Shown piece by piece: positions 13,101 to 25,206 of a stretch of 64,000 nucleotides of DNA (its first letter is position 1; every line of letters begins with the position of its first letter). The notes beneath the pieces are model-generated. The model saw only the letters and a program-made list of their open reading frames with translations, was not told where the DNA came from and did no database searches. The stretch is from Paramecium tetraurelia (lineage: Eukaryota > Ciliophora > Oligohymenophorea > Peniculida > Parameciidae), in the NCBI RefSeq assembly GCF_000165425.1, contig NW_001799026.1:1-64000 (forward strand). The letters are read 5' to 3'. Both the position numbers and the translations under genes were made by a program.

Positions 13101-15135
13101 GAAAATGCTAAACAATCTCAGTCAAGTGGAACTTCAGATCGAACTTAAATGTCGGTTTTTAATATTTTAAAAAATTTACAATACTCTTAGCGATATTAAA
13201 CAACTCTTATTAAAGTCTTTATAAACACATTATTCCTCTTTATAATCCTCTTATTCCTAATAGTTCTTCAATTAGTCATATCAAGAAGTAACACCAATAA
13301 TTTATAATATTAAATTCCTCTTGTTGGATTACCAGATGAATTCAGTAGAATTTATAATACATTTACTGTTCTTGGTCAAATGGATATAGAAATTAAGATT
13401 TTGAATATGTCGCATGGAGTTTATTATGATCATCGTATAGAGGTAGATAGCACTATTTTGAGAGAAAATTTGTTAACTTTGATTGTGGAAATTGAAAAAG
13501 AGTTTTCAAAATTGGAATAATAAGGTAAGCTAAATTAAGCGTAAGTAAAGATTGTTACCGAATATAGCTTTGATTCATATAATATCTCGATATTATAATT
13601 TAACTAAATGGTAAATGAATATACAGAAGCTTTAGATTAACTTTTTGATTATGATAACTAATAAGATGTCGTTAATGAATAAATTAGATTAATGTTCTTC
13701 AAAGCCAATTTAAATAACTTATTAGATTTCGTTAGTAATTTAATCAATAATATTGTAAATGAATTTTTCACTAATATTGAAAATTATGAATTGCTTTACT
13801 TAATCTTTTTATTCATAGAGTTGCTTATCATTATTGTCGCTATTTTAATGCAATTCAATCTTTGGGTTGATCCTTATGTCTATAAACAGAAAATTCTGCT
13901 AATGATTTAAAGAGTACAAGAGAAGGAAATAGATTTATTGTTACTAAAATATAAGACTTTTAAGGAAATTTTGTTAAATGATATTAACAAATGGAAGTAA
14001 GTTAACTACTTTAAAGAGTTCTTCACTTGTAGAATTTCATAATTGAGAAAAATACAGAATTTAAAATAATAACACGAAATCAATAAAAAATAACAAAAGT
14101 TGTAATAAAGAGCTAAAATCAATACAAGAATTCAAGAAACTCAGTATTCAGTAATTCATATTTATTTTATGTTACTTTTTCTATGGTTAGTTATGACATC
14201 GTTTGTATTATCCTCATATTTGTACCAATACATTAACATTACAAATTCTTATCCAGAACTTAATTTGTGCATGCAGTTTGTAAGATTTAAATAAGAATTT
14301 GATGCTACCATGATTATCAGTTAATTAATGAAAAACGCGCCATTATTAAATTAAAACTAAATTGAAAGTGGAATTTTTAATAAGAAATCCTGAGTACTTA
14401 AAAAAGGATGGATTTTTTAATACGAACAACTTTTTATTATTGAATCAATTCAAAAGCAGTTATGAAGCAGGAAAAAATTATTATTCGAGTATATATTAGA
14501 ATATTGTGGCTTCCAAAAAAATAAGTGAAGCTAATAAGAATTTATTATTAGGATTATATTAAAATGATTTATGTATTCATATTGCTTAAAAACTGCCTTT
14601 TTGCTCCTATGAAAACGGTAAATTCACATATTTTCCCAATTACCCTAAACCAGAAGAAATCAACAATAATAGAGAACGTCTAAAACAAGGATTCAATGGA
14701 ATTTATCAAGAGTATATTTATAAATATAAATTATTTAGGGTCTCAGCTTTGTTTTCTAGCAAATTTATTAAAGAACTTAATGGAGAGTTAGAAACCAATA
14801 CTGATGAAATTAAAAACTTTTTACTCACACCAGAATATTCATAAATCCTGTTGCCTTATTTTTATGATTTAAACAAGGCTATAGAGTTATTTTATGATAC
14901 AATCATAGCTACATCGGTAGACATTTTAGAAGTGGATTATCAAAATTATCTGATCTATACTATTCTATATGGGTTTAGTGTATCCTCTATGTTGTTTTAC
15001 GTAATCATTTACAACTCAAGGAGATTGCAAAGATAAATCAGAGCAATTCGACAAGCATTAATATTATTACCACATGAGAGTTTATTGGATGTTTAAGTTT
15101 ATAGCGCTATAAAAAGATTTGAATAAGGAATGTGA
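10197..15135 (+). CDS. Giant multi-membrane PAS-domain protein (Tmc-like), with apparent 1-nt frameshift
   Basis: From ATG at 10197 the frame is open for about 1400 codons, then shifts by one base between 14332 and 14390 and continues to TGA at 15133. The span is about 1646 codons. It starts with seven or more hydrophobic helices, then a cytosolic part with a PAS-like region around 11.85-12.3 kb (FFGYENEKDFLNI, LMPPYIQQSHDTLLRKY), an acidic Gln-rich linker, and two further membrane regions near 13.2 and 14.2 kb flanking an extracellular-type segment. This matches the large ciliate and amoebozoan family related to Dictyostelium tiny-macrocysts proteins. Its role is unknown; PAS suggests a sensor. 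No acceptable intron explains the shift. Confidence 0.75.
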
Positions 15136-15289
15136 AATATAATTAATATTTAATGAAATAAAATTTAATTATTTAATAGTATGCTTTTTCGGAAAAAAAA
15201 ATTTGAGGACCTATTACACAATAAATTATTATGAATAATTATTAAATATTATTAGATGATCCAATAGGAATAAGAAAATATAAAATGAC

Positions 15290-16692
15290 TCAATTTAATG
15301 TTGATAACAAAAGAAATCTAAAATATAAGTATTAAATACTTCTTGGTTTGTAGATGTGAATATTTAAAGTATAGAGTCTAATCACCATCAAAAATTTCAT
15401 TCTTCTGATAACTAATTAAATCAGTTTCATAATCGATGTTATCATTCGAACACTGTCTGGAAGTCTAATATTAGGGATTGAGAGATAGACATTATAAACT
15501 TCCTAAGAATATATATATAATTGACCTTAAAGTGATGCAACAGTTAGTCTCTTTTATTCTTCTCTACCGTTGAATGTGTTTCTACTGGATATTTAAGGAG
15601 GAGGAGCCAACAAATTGAAGGAACTAAAATTTAAATTAAAGTGTACTTTTATTAGAATAAAATTCCTGATAGTTATTTTTCAATTGATTTTTTCATTTCA
15701 ACTGAATTATGTGGAATCAATGAATCAAAATTAGTAGATGACCTTAATTCGGTCCAATCGTAATAGCCATCCAAATTGAGCTTTAATGAGTCGGCTGCCT
15801 TCTTCAATTCAAAGGTAATCATCTTGTAATTTGGATCAGCCTTGAAGGACAATTAGCGTATGTAGCTTTGTTATTTTTAAGAATTACTCAAATATCTTTT
15901 GAAACTCTTTTGGTTGATCTCTAAATATCTCCAACTACATTAGTATCTTCATTTCTCCAACTTTCTTTGTTCTTTCCGAATCTGTAACATTTTACAAATT
16001 CTGCCAAGGCAACTGTCTTGATATTAAAATAATAATACCCTCTTATAAAATAGAGTATGATGTACATTATTGATTCTAGATCATCCTTTCTACTCAATTC
16101 ATGGCCTAAATGGGCTGCTATGGATGCATAACGAGTAGTTCCTAGAAATGATCTTTATTCACGGAAGGGACTAAGGTTACCATTACATATACATATGATG
16201 GTTATTGGCATCTTTGTAGGCTTTGCTTATTCCGAAATCGATTAAGTATATTTTGCCATTGTCTTTTCCAGATCCCAAAACAATATTTTCTGGCTTGAGA
16301 TCTCGATGTACAACACCTTATTAATGTATTTTCTCCAGCACATCAATTAATTAGATCCCTATCAATAAAGCAGTCTTCAGTGTAAAACGTTTCAGCTACT
16401 TAAAATGGTATGAAAGATCTTTCCCTAACATCTACATGACCAAGACGTTTTAACCATGCTCCTCTCCAAACCATAGCAATTGTGGAACTCCTTCGAGAGT
16501 GCCTAATCGCTTGAATATTTGAACTTCTCTATCTAGTGATCTAACTTCCTCATTTTCTTTTCTTTCAATCTTTATTGCTACTTCCTGTTTATTAATTTAA
16601 TCGAGTCCTTAATAAACGATTCCGAAAGACCCAGATGATAATTTCTTGTGAACTATAAATTAATTGTTGAAGATTTTGTTCTAAAGTAGCAT
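15290..16692 (-). CDS. Casein kinase 1-family Ser/Thr protein kinase
   Basis: Start ATG 16692; introns of 22, 22, 22, 23, 23 and 22 nt (16171-16192, 16017-16038, 15866-15887, 15624-15646, 15503-15525, 15318-15339) leave 423 codons. Kinase hallmarks are all present: glycine loop GSFGIVY, ATP lysine in VAIKIER, catalytic VVHRDLKPEN, LIDFGIS, and the CK1-specific segment RYASIAAHLG. The late motifs RGQLPWQ and FKADPNY also fit CK1. The catalytic domain spans roughly residues 10-300. The Ser/Gln-rich tail and its last two splices are less certain, and the intron at 15503 has a GTC donor. CK1 enzymes phosphorylate primed substrates; no specific pathway can be read here. Confidence 0.88.
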
Positions 16693-16773
16693 AAATATTT
16701 ATATTAAAAGATCAATTGTTTTTAAATACTATCTTTATTTCAAATTTAATTAATTGAATACGAAAATAAAATA

Positions 16774-18038
16774 ATGGATTATTATGAGGCTTAATTAGAG
16801 GAAAAGGAGTAGATGCTTTAAAAGGCAGCTCAAGTTATTGAAAGTTTAAAATTAGATGTAACTAAATTCAATCAACAATAAATTAGTTTGAAAACTTATT
16901 AATCCAATATCAAAAATCTGAGGCAGAGAAAACTTAAATCAAAGCTTCCTTCTCGAATTGGGATCAGATGCAATAATTTGAACAACTCAAACTCTTATTG
17001 ACTCAAGAGGTTATTAATTTTCATCCTGAATAATTCAAAACTCCATTTACTCAATTTAACTATAAAAATGAATTAGAATTATCACTCTAAAGAGAAGCCA
17101 AATTCAAAGATTTTCTTTTATCTATGAATGAAAATGTTAAACTTCTAATAGATGCTTACTCCAAATGCATTGATGAACCAATCACTTAAGGAATATAATA
17201 AATTTTGTTTGAATTTGAAATTTGGGATAAATGCCAAGAATAAAACAGTGTTTTATAATTGCAAATTGCAGAACATCAAATTCTTACTTATACTAAATAA
17301 ATTTCTACTCATTAAGAAATGTCTAATATTTATAATCAATTAATAGAATATGACTAATAAAAAGAACTCTCAAATTAAGAATGTTTTTAAAATCAACAAT
17401 TATAACAGATATTAAATGCCATACAAGAAAACACGCAGGTAACTTAAAAAATGGCGTTGAAGATTGCCGAACAGCAAGCAAAAATAAAAGAAAATGCTTA
17501 AGAGATTGTTGAACTTAAAAAGTAAATAGAAGAATTGCAATTGCTCAATCAATAAATAAACAATCAGAAAGAAGAATTGCAATAAACTTTTAATTAGTCT
17601 AAATAATAGCAATCCAAATTATAGCAGTAAGCAATTGAATATTTACAAATGATTGATGAATATGAAAGAATTTTTAATTCAGAAAAAGTAGATGGAGAGG
17701 AATATAACAAAGTTACTGAATTATTTGAATAATCCTTAATTGATCTAGAGAACTTGTAAACTAAATATGAAAAAAAAGAACTCTAAGCCATTGATTTACA
17801 GTAATAATTAAAATGTAAACAATTACAATTCGATAACACCCTAAAAGAGATCAAAGAACTACTTGACAAATATTAACTCTAAAAATAAGAGAGTATTCTT
17901 CATAAGATATATTAAATTTGCAATAAAGGAAAATCTAACTGTTAAAATGTTCCTCCAAATTAACTTTTACTATAACTTTCAAAATCACTTTAAAAAAGAA
18001 GTGCTACTCCTTAGAATGCATAAAAGATTATTAATTGA
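16774..18038 (+). CDS. Coiled-coil protein, Gln/Glu-rich
   Basis: ATG 16774, one 29-nt intron (16858-16886), TGA at 18036, 412 codons in frame. Nearly the whole protein is charged heptad-like sequence with long Gln stretches (IAEQQAKIKENAQEIVELKK), so an extended coiled coil is expected. There is no signal peptide, membrane segment or catalytic motif. It is divergent from the CK1 gene across about 80 bp. Function is unknown; such proteins in ciliates are often cytoskeletal or basal-body components, which is only a guess here. Confidence 0.75.
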
Positions 18039-18083
18039 TATTTACTATACAACTTGATATTTATTTATATATTTTAATTTATT

Positions 18084-19585
18084 ATGAACACATTAAGCTC
18101 TAATCCTAAAAAAACAATGTTTTACGCTGCTGCATAAAGTAATTTACTATCAAATTTTAGATATGTTAAATTCGAACCAATCCTCAATGCAAAACCTTAA
18201 ACGCAGCTTGTTTTAATTAGCCTTGTTTCCATCAAGCCATCAAAAGGATCAATTAAATTTGTCTCTAAACAATAACTCTGATCGAGCATAAGCAAACTAT
18301 TCTCTCCCAAGAAAAAGCAATATATTCTAAAATGATAGGGATCGATCGTTATCTTATAAATAAAATATTTCAATGGAATAAAATGGATCAGTAGAGAGAT
18401 TATAAAATGCCTATAATATTAAGGGACATTTTTAATTGATGAATGAAGATCCAAATTAAATAGTAGAGAAAGAATAAAAAAAATTAGAGTATTCTTATTG
18501 AATTATGTCCCAATAGGTTGAAGGAATATTTATTAAAACAAATTGAAGAAAAAAAGAACCAACAGAAATATGAATAAGAAAGGAAAAGAATCGAAGATGC
18601 TAAGGCCGAGTAACTTGTAAAGAAACAATTAGAAGAGATGAGAGCCAGATAGCATTCTAAATTTGAAAATTCAAATATATAGTAATCTTAAGGTAGTATT
18701 TGGTTGATATATTATTATATAAGAAAAACCCAGCATAATCAATATAAACAAAGGCAATATAATAATAATCTATGTCACCTTAGAAAGAAGGCATATTCAT
18801 GTAAATCTATAAGCAAAAACAATAAAATTTAGTCTCATAGCAGACTGACATCCTTTAAAAAATTAATCATCTCCAAGTAAAAATTAATTTTACATTTAGA
18901 ATGATATCAAATCTCTATAAATTACTTAATAATAATAAAATGATGTAAACTCAGTGAGAAATAATATTAAACTAATGATGAAGAAACAAAGCTCTATGAA
19001 TCCTGAACAAATTAACAAAATTTAGAAAAAAGATGTTTAATAATTGAAGGACAGATAATTGGATTGTGAGACAATCTTCATTCCTGCTAACTTAAAATTG
19101 AACACTGATGTTGATATCTTATAATAAAATGAAAATACTGTTTAAGATGTAAATAAATCAACTAACAGTTTGAATTTTACAAAAAGCTCGTAAAATTAAT
19201 TAATTTTAAATAACACATCTGTAATTAGCAATTAACTCAATAACATTTCTTTATAATAAGTCAATAATTAAATAGTAAACCACTCAAGACTCACTATCAG
19301 TTAGATATCTTCTAGAAATAGGTCGTTATCATATGAGAAATAAGTTTTACCTGAAGCCATATAAATAGACAACACCCAAGAAGAAACTAAATTAGTTTAA
19401 AAACAAAAAAAGGTAAAATTATTATGCTTAAATTTAGCCTAAATAAAATAATTTGTAATTAAAACTTCCACATAGAACAACGATGTTGATGTAGATTCCT
19501 TCAAAAAAGTAAATATGTTAAATTATGGATTAGCTAAATTTAAACTTAAAAATCAGAAGAACCAAAATCATCCTAAAGAAATTGA
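18084..19585 (+). CDS. Low-complexity coiled-coil protein, six introns
   Basis: ATG at 18084, predicted TGA at 19583. Introns at 18139-18160, 18489-18516, 18696-18733, 18877-18899, 19413-19437 and 19509-19533 give 447 codons. The third (38 nt, ending CCCAG) is longer than all others; I chose it because shorter options break the frame. The centre is a charged helix (ELKEYLLKQIEEKKNQQKYE) that should form a coiled coil, flanked by Ser/Asn/Gln-rich stretches. No domain is recognised. It converges on the next gene, stop to stop, with about 70 bp between them. Confidence 0.6.
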
Positions 19586-19653
19586 TTATATATTAATCTA
19601 AAATAAATAAATCACAATTAAAAGATATAAATACTATATATGTTCACTCTAAC

Positions 19654-20826
19654 TCATTTTTTTTTAATTTTAGGAGTTCCATGATTTGAAACACAAATTT
19701 AACTTGGAGTAAGATGTCTTGATCTTAAACTCCTCATGGAACTCTTTAAATCTTCGAAATTCTTCGAGCTATTTGCTAAATTAGTTCTACCCTTTACAAA
19801 AAAGTTTTGATGCTAATTCAAATGAATTGCTTTTTTCTTTTAATTACTGCCATTAATAGTCATTTTAGTAGAGAACATTTTCTTGGCTAATTCAATGAGT
19901 AACTCATTTTATTGAGGTGTATTTCGAGCTGTAGTTAAGCAAGATTTAGTGAATTCAATGTTTCCAAGTGATGCTTATCTTTATTTTAATTAAGGTGGTT
20001 TTTTTATAGTTTAAGCTTGGTTATCAGCTTTAGAGGGTTATTTATGAGCTGAAGATTGCCTGGATGTTTGAATGGGTTTTACAATACGTTAAGTTAAGGG
20101 AGGAGAGTTGATTTGTTTTGTTTATTTTAATTACATTTCAATAGTTTTCTTTAAGGTTCCTTGACAATGTTAATATATGAGTCTTTAAGCCTCTTGGGAT
20201 GGCTTAAATTAATTTTGAATTTGTTTGTTTTGATTAAAAATTTAAAATGGTTTTGGTTTAGTTTTTGGTTCGCCTATCATTTGGACTAGGTCTTTGAGAA
20301 CAGTTGTATTACTGATTCTGGAGATATCGGTAGATTAAAGTTTGAGGTCTTTTAATAAATACTTGAGTTGACTAACAGAGCAATCGTCAGAGGAATCCTT
20401 GACTTTGGTAGGAGTCTATTGTTTTGCTTCCTCATAGAGTCCTAGTTCAATTTTCACTTTGCAATATTAGATTTCTCTGACTTTCTCCATTCTTTTATTT
20501 ATAACCTTACAATGAAAGTTTCTTGGGATATTAATGTGGTATTTATAATATTCCAATAAAGAAGGAATTCTATCATCACTTTCAAAATATCTATAAAATC
20601 TTTTGTAATGATATTATTATTTTCATTACCTTCGCATGAATTCCTTTTCCTCTCCGATCTAGGCATTATCTTTGTTCCGAATAGTAGATTTTACTTACTT
20701 ATCCTCCAAAATATCATTAATGTCTTTTTCATAAAAAAAGTTTTATGACTGTGAGTACTTGGAATACAAAGCTCTTTTGAGAATTAACTGAAAAGATCCG
20801 TCAGTGGCTAATTTTTGGCAAAACAT
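19654..20826 (-). CDS. Second member of ciliate family A (conserved N-terminal domain, basic low-complexity tail)
   Basis: ATG 20826, one 30-nt intron (20600-20629), TGA at 19654-19656, 381 codons. The N-terminus (SKYSQSQNFFYEKDINDILE, then SLLEYYKYHINIPRNF) aligns with that of the 8082-9945 gene, including position of the EYYK.H block, although the tails are unrelated. The rest is Lys/Gln/Ser-rich and strongly basic. There is no membrane segment or known catalytic motif. The pair defines a small paralogous family with a shared ~100-residue module; its role is unknown. Confidence 0.75.
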
Positions 20827-20885
20827 GCATTATTTAACTTACATTTATATTTTAATTATTTTTATATATATCGTAATATAAAACA

Positions 20886-21756
20886 TCAAACATCCTTACC
20901 TAGGATGCCAAGAGTATTTTGAATGGTTCTAATGACTGATCTTAAATCGTCAACAACTTTATCTTGTTAATCGAATCTATTATTAATCTCATCCTCAATA
21001 TTATCAATTTATAAATGGAATTCTTTAACAGTGTTGTTTCTGAATCCCTCTGAATATCGATTCTCAGATTATAATGAATGATTAATATTTTTAATCAACT
21101 CTTGATGTTTCTATTCCTTCTCAACAGCTTCATTCTTGATTGCTTGATCAATCGATTATGAAGTGTCTTTGATTGTATTTAATATTTTTTTTTCATTTGC
21201 CACTCTTGTTTGCTTCTCCAATTCGAAATTCCCAAACAATTCTAACTTATAATCAAATATCCATACAATCAATTGATTTTTAGATGTTCTCAATATTTTC
21301 CTTCTCTGTCCTTATTCTATCCAATTTCTCTTACTCTATGGCTGAGTCTAATTTCACTATGTCAGAATCAAGAGTAGTCAATTTGGCATTTGTGAGTGTC
21401 TTAAATGTTACATGTTATTCATTGTGCCTATTCTCCAAGTCTATTGAAATGAAATGAAATTGTAACTTGAGATATTTGTATTGTTTGTTTTTTGAAATGC
21501 CTATATCTTTCCATTCAATTCTACAGCCAATTTAACAAACATCTATTTTGTTTAAGTGATTTTGCTATTAAATTATTAGATACAGAGAGTACTCATAAAC
21601 TTCATCAAACTTAGCTTGCAAATCTGCCTTGGCTTATTCTCGATTCTTTTTCATGATTTCATAATCCTGCTGCAGTTGGACGATATCTTTATCGAGTGGC
21701 TTGAGATTGCCTGTTATTTTAAATGTATTTGTAGTAAGTGCAGCTGTTGTCTCCAT
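20886..21756 (-). CDS. SF-assemblin-like striated-fibre protein
   Basis: ATG 21756, a 25-nt intron at 21242-21266, TGA at 20886-20888, 282 codons. After a short Thr-rich head the protein is a continuous charged helix with the spacing and content of SF-assemblin/beta-giardin rods (SAIEQEKLDRIRTEKENIEN, FELEKQTRVANEKKIL). Such proteins build striated rootlets attached to basal bodies. Residues about 55-100 fit the rod less well, and two extra short introns totalling 39 nt near 21.57 kb would also keep the frame, so that segment is uncertain. Assignment rests on rod character and length rather than a diagnostic motif. Confidence 0.6.
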
Positions 21757-21799
21757 TACAAAATATTATATTTTATATATAATAATCAATAATCGCGTT

Positions 21800-23263
21800 T
21801 CATTGTAAAATCAAATATATAGAAATTATTAACAGAATAACAAGAGATATGATAACACCGTATTACAATATATCTTCTGTATCGTCAACCTTAGGTTCAA
21901 AATGATTAAGCTTAGTTAAAATGGTTTCCTATGTCTAGATAGGTGAATCTAGCTCAGTTTCTCCAAGTTGTATTAATTGAGATCTAGGTAAGATCTACAT
22001 TTAAATCAATTCCATTTTAGATGCTGAAAAAGATGAATAATTTTTAGTTATTCCCACAGTACTTTATTTAAGTTTATCTAATTTAGGTATGATCTCATCA
22101 TCACTGGGTAATTCTAAGTGACCTTGATCGTATTCATAATGTTTTTCTGATGATTTCAACATATTACTGATATCCCAAAGATACTTATCATTTAATTCTT
22201 ACAATGAATATTAAACAAAATTTGGATCCTTAGAAAATCTACTTATTGCTAATTTTAAGGTACTATTGCATTATTCTGGATCTGCATTCTAAAATGTCAT
22301 GATCAAATAATAACATTCTATTGAATCTAATAAAATAATTACAATCAGGTTTGTGATACTTTCCATGCCATTCTGCTCTCGAATTTACTTATTCAATGAA
22401 TAGCGAATTTTGCTGAGGTTACTTAGATTTTGATTTGAGTAGTTTCTCAATATTATTGATTGATTGGGTAAATGCCTATTTGGAACCTCTTCGAAGTTGA
22501 AATATGATTTTATCCAATTTGACACTGTAAATTGCAAATCCTCTATAAACTCCAAACTCAATATATTCTCTATCTGTAGTTTTGGTTTGAGCTAGATCTC
22601 TCTAAATTAAATAGGTTAATAAAATACTGTATCATTTTTGGATGGTTATTATTGAATATTCGATCTGAATGAACTTTAAGGGTTGGATCTATATTTATGA
22701 TCAGATATTATATACTTAAAAGAATTAAAGGTTATGATCTTGCTGCCAGCTTATTCATCATCTGATGGATTGCCCATAATTCCCTCATTTTCAATGTATT
22801 CGTTTTCCAATTTGTCTATCAGTTTTCTGATTTCTGTTCTTTTCAGTTGATCCAATTATTCAGAAGTTAACTACTTATATTAACAAATTACATGGTAGTA
22901 ATTAGGGATGGTGGATACTAGTTTAATTATTTGATTTAAAGCATCATCCACTAATTGTATGTTGCTTTGAGGGAAAAGCATGAACATGAAAAAACACTCT
23001 AGAAATTAGCATGTATTTCAATTACTTTGATGTTAATCCAATATTCCAAGCCATTCCGAATAGGCATTCTTGTAATTTAATTGTTTAGATAGAGTTGAAA
23101 AACACTTCTCAGCTTATTCCTTGACATCTTGATAAGAAGATTCATAGGACTTGTTGCAGCGTCTTTTCTGAACGTGAGTAAATTCTTATCGACTGCAATT
23201 GTAAATGGCGAAACACCTATAGACTTTGCCTCTATTCTTGACGTTCTCCCTTATTAAGCTCAT
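21800..23263 (-). CDS. Hypothetical protein, 461 aa
   Basis: ATG 23263 with introns at 22999-23025 (27 nt), 22602-22627 (26) and 22318-22342 (25), giving 462 codons to TGA at 21800-21802. The middle contains a compact, conserved-looking stretch (YIEFGVYRGFAIYSVKLDKI, then RAEWHGKYHKPD) flanked by acidic and Ser-rich segments. The last 20 residues are hydrophobic and could anchor in a membrane. I do not recognise the family. It begins upstream of the SF-assemblin gene on the same strand, with about 44 bp between them. Confidence 0.6.
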
Positions 23264-23439
23264 TAAATTTATTGTTTATACAAAGTTGTTTAACAAAATT
23301 GAATATATTTATATAGAAACATTCGTTAGTTGAGGTTGAGATCAAAGAACTATCAAGTAAAATGATTATAATCCAAGTTTAGATTAATAATTAAGTAAAT
23401 TAAAGAAAATGCATATATAACATAAACTTAAGCTTTAGT

Positions 23440-24619
23440 TTCAAATATTGTGTATTCTTTACTTGAATTAGTGTTCCTGAGTCATCGATCTTAGTTGATT
23501 CTTCAAGCCTTGAGTGTTCTGCACTTTGTTCATATCCAGATATTGATGAGGGTTGTTTAAAGCGTCTAAGATGAATTTATCCCACATTGAACTCGGAATC
23601 TTTCTCTGAAGCATCTCCTTATGTAGAATACACAAAGGTATTTTTTGAGATGGGTGAGTGTTGGGTAATTTTGTTTTCTAAGCTAAACACTTCGAATAGA
23701 ATATCCTTTATTGCTAATTCTATTGATTTGAGTTATTAAGATCACTATCATTTTAGTTTGCCTCACTTTCATCTAATTAGGACGTTGATATCTTAGTCAA
23801 GATCTCACTTTTCATATCATACATTTGACTTCTATCTTAGCTACCTGAGAACTTGGTGATTATGGTAGGTCTTCCATAAGGAGAATTCTAAAATGATGAT
23901 GGAGGTGGCAATTGTGAATTTCTATTCTATTCTGAAGGCAATTGAGAACCTCTGCTGTATTCTGAAGGCTATTAGAAAAAATAAGAGGATGATTATGATT
24001 GGCTGTTGTAATTGTTGCCTAATTATTTACCATTCACATTGCTTGGTTATTTAGTATTCGTTTGGTTGATGTTGTGCTTTTGAACATCGACTCTAGGAGT
24101 ACGAATCTCCTTTTCTAATTGGGTTTGCTTTTACAATCCCAAAGAATGCAATCTTTCCAAATACAAGGCTATAGCCAATGAACCACGGTAAGATTCTGTC
24201 ATTGTTCGTAACTCTTAATTTAAATCCTGCAATTTTCTGAATTCAATTTGGTTATTGTTTTGGATTGTCTATATTTATTCACACATTTCATCTGCTCTAA
24301 TCAAATATTTGCTGTTCTCTTATTTCGATTCTTTTGCATTTAATTACTATATGGAATCTCTCAGCTTTGAGATCTTGAAATTGATTTCATCTAGAATCCT
24401 ATTCGATTTTAGTACTGCTGTCACATTCTTTGAAACACTTAGACATTTCATTGTATGTTGATCGATCTCATTTATCGGAATCAGATTCTCGCAATTCATG
24501 CAAGGAACTGAATATATAGTTGATGCACTAACTTTTGGTGCTCTGTATTGCTAATCAAGATTCTTAGTACTCTAACTATGAGGCTTTGCTGATCTTTAAG
24601 AAAAATAATCAGTTTGCAT
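23440..24619 (-). CDS. C2HC zinc-finger / coiled-coil protein (3' end unresolved)
   Basis: ATG 24619. Near residue 40 there is a C2HC finger, VPCMNCENLIPINE followed by H-x3-C, of the ZC2HC/UBZ-like type, then a coiled coil and Ser/Gln-rich sequence with a repeated SQLP/EQNR pattern. A 26-nt intron with GTG donor (23720-23745) restores the coding frame (KLAIKDILFEVFSLENK). The reading frame remains open past 23440 without a TGA. Alternatives are a 35-nt intron ending the protein at 23482 or a further unseen splice, so the C-terminus is not settled. Function is unknown. Confidence 0.55.
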
Positions 24620-24719
24620 TATATTAATTTTAATATACACAGATTTCTATCTATATTTATACATTCCAATAATGTCCAATCACTCAAATAAGTACAATGT
24701 CCAAACAATCCAACATTAT

Positions 24720-25206
24720 TCAACAACAACCATCCTATTTCTTTTCCACTTTTTTATTTTACATTGCAGCATTCCAATTTAAGCTTTACGGTTTTGGAAT
24801 TTCCTAATCTTATTGTTGATATTGCACATCTTCTATTAGTGCTTATTGTTGTAACAAAGCCAAATAACCTATTCTTGATGTCATATCACAAACAACAATA
24901 GCACCAATGGATCTAAGCTAATTAAGAGCGAGAACTCTCTTTTATAGGAGCGTGTAATCGATTTAAATGCTTCTTATTACCCACCAGTATCCCAAAGCTA
25001 CAACCTTATAGTCATATCGTTGATTACAAGATTTGTATTTTAAAATTCTACACATCTTAGTCTTATTTGAAACTTGAATTAACGATTTAGAAGTGTAGAC
25101 AACTTTTGCCCACACCCTGAATGGGATGGGATTTACACTAAGCGGCAACGAGAATTAATTTCAAAATATAATGATAATTGTTTATTATAATATCAATTAA
25201 GTGCAT
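24720..25206 (-). pseudogene. Decayed Rab2-like small GTPase
   Basis: Pieces of a Rab GTPase follow in the right order but in different frames. They are: ILKLILVAA, P-loop VGKSCL (the 20-nt intron 25106-25125 region is still recognisable), FKQDQDV, VEF then VINDMTIRLQLWDTGG with the switch II start, FKSITRSY, IGAIVVCDMTSR, and a terminal GCC prenylation motif before TGA at 24720. The G-D after the first strand, the TIG before VEF and the whole NKxD/SAK half are missing. FKSITRSY points to Rab2. Its ATG overlaps the stop of the Rab-GAP gene at 25193, leaving no promoter space. It cannot encode a working GTPase. Confidence 0.75.
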
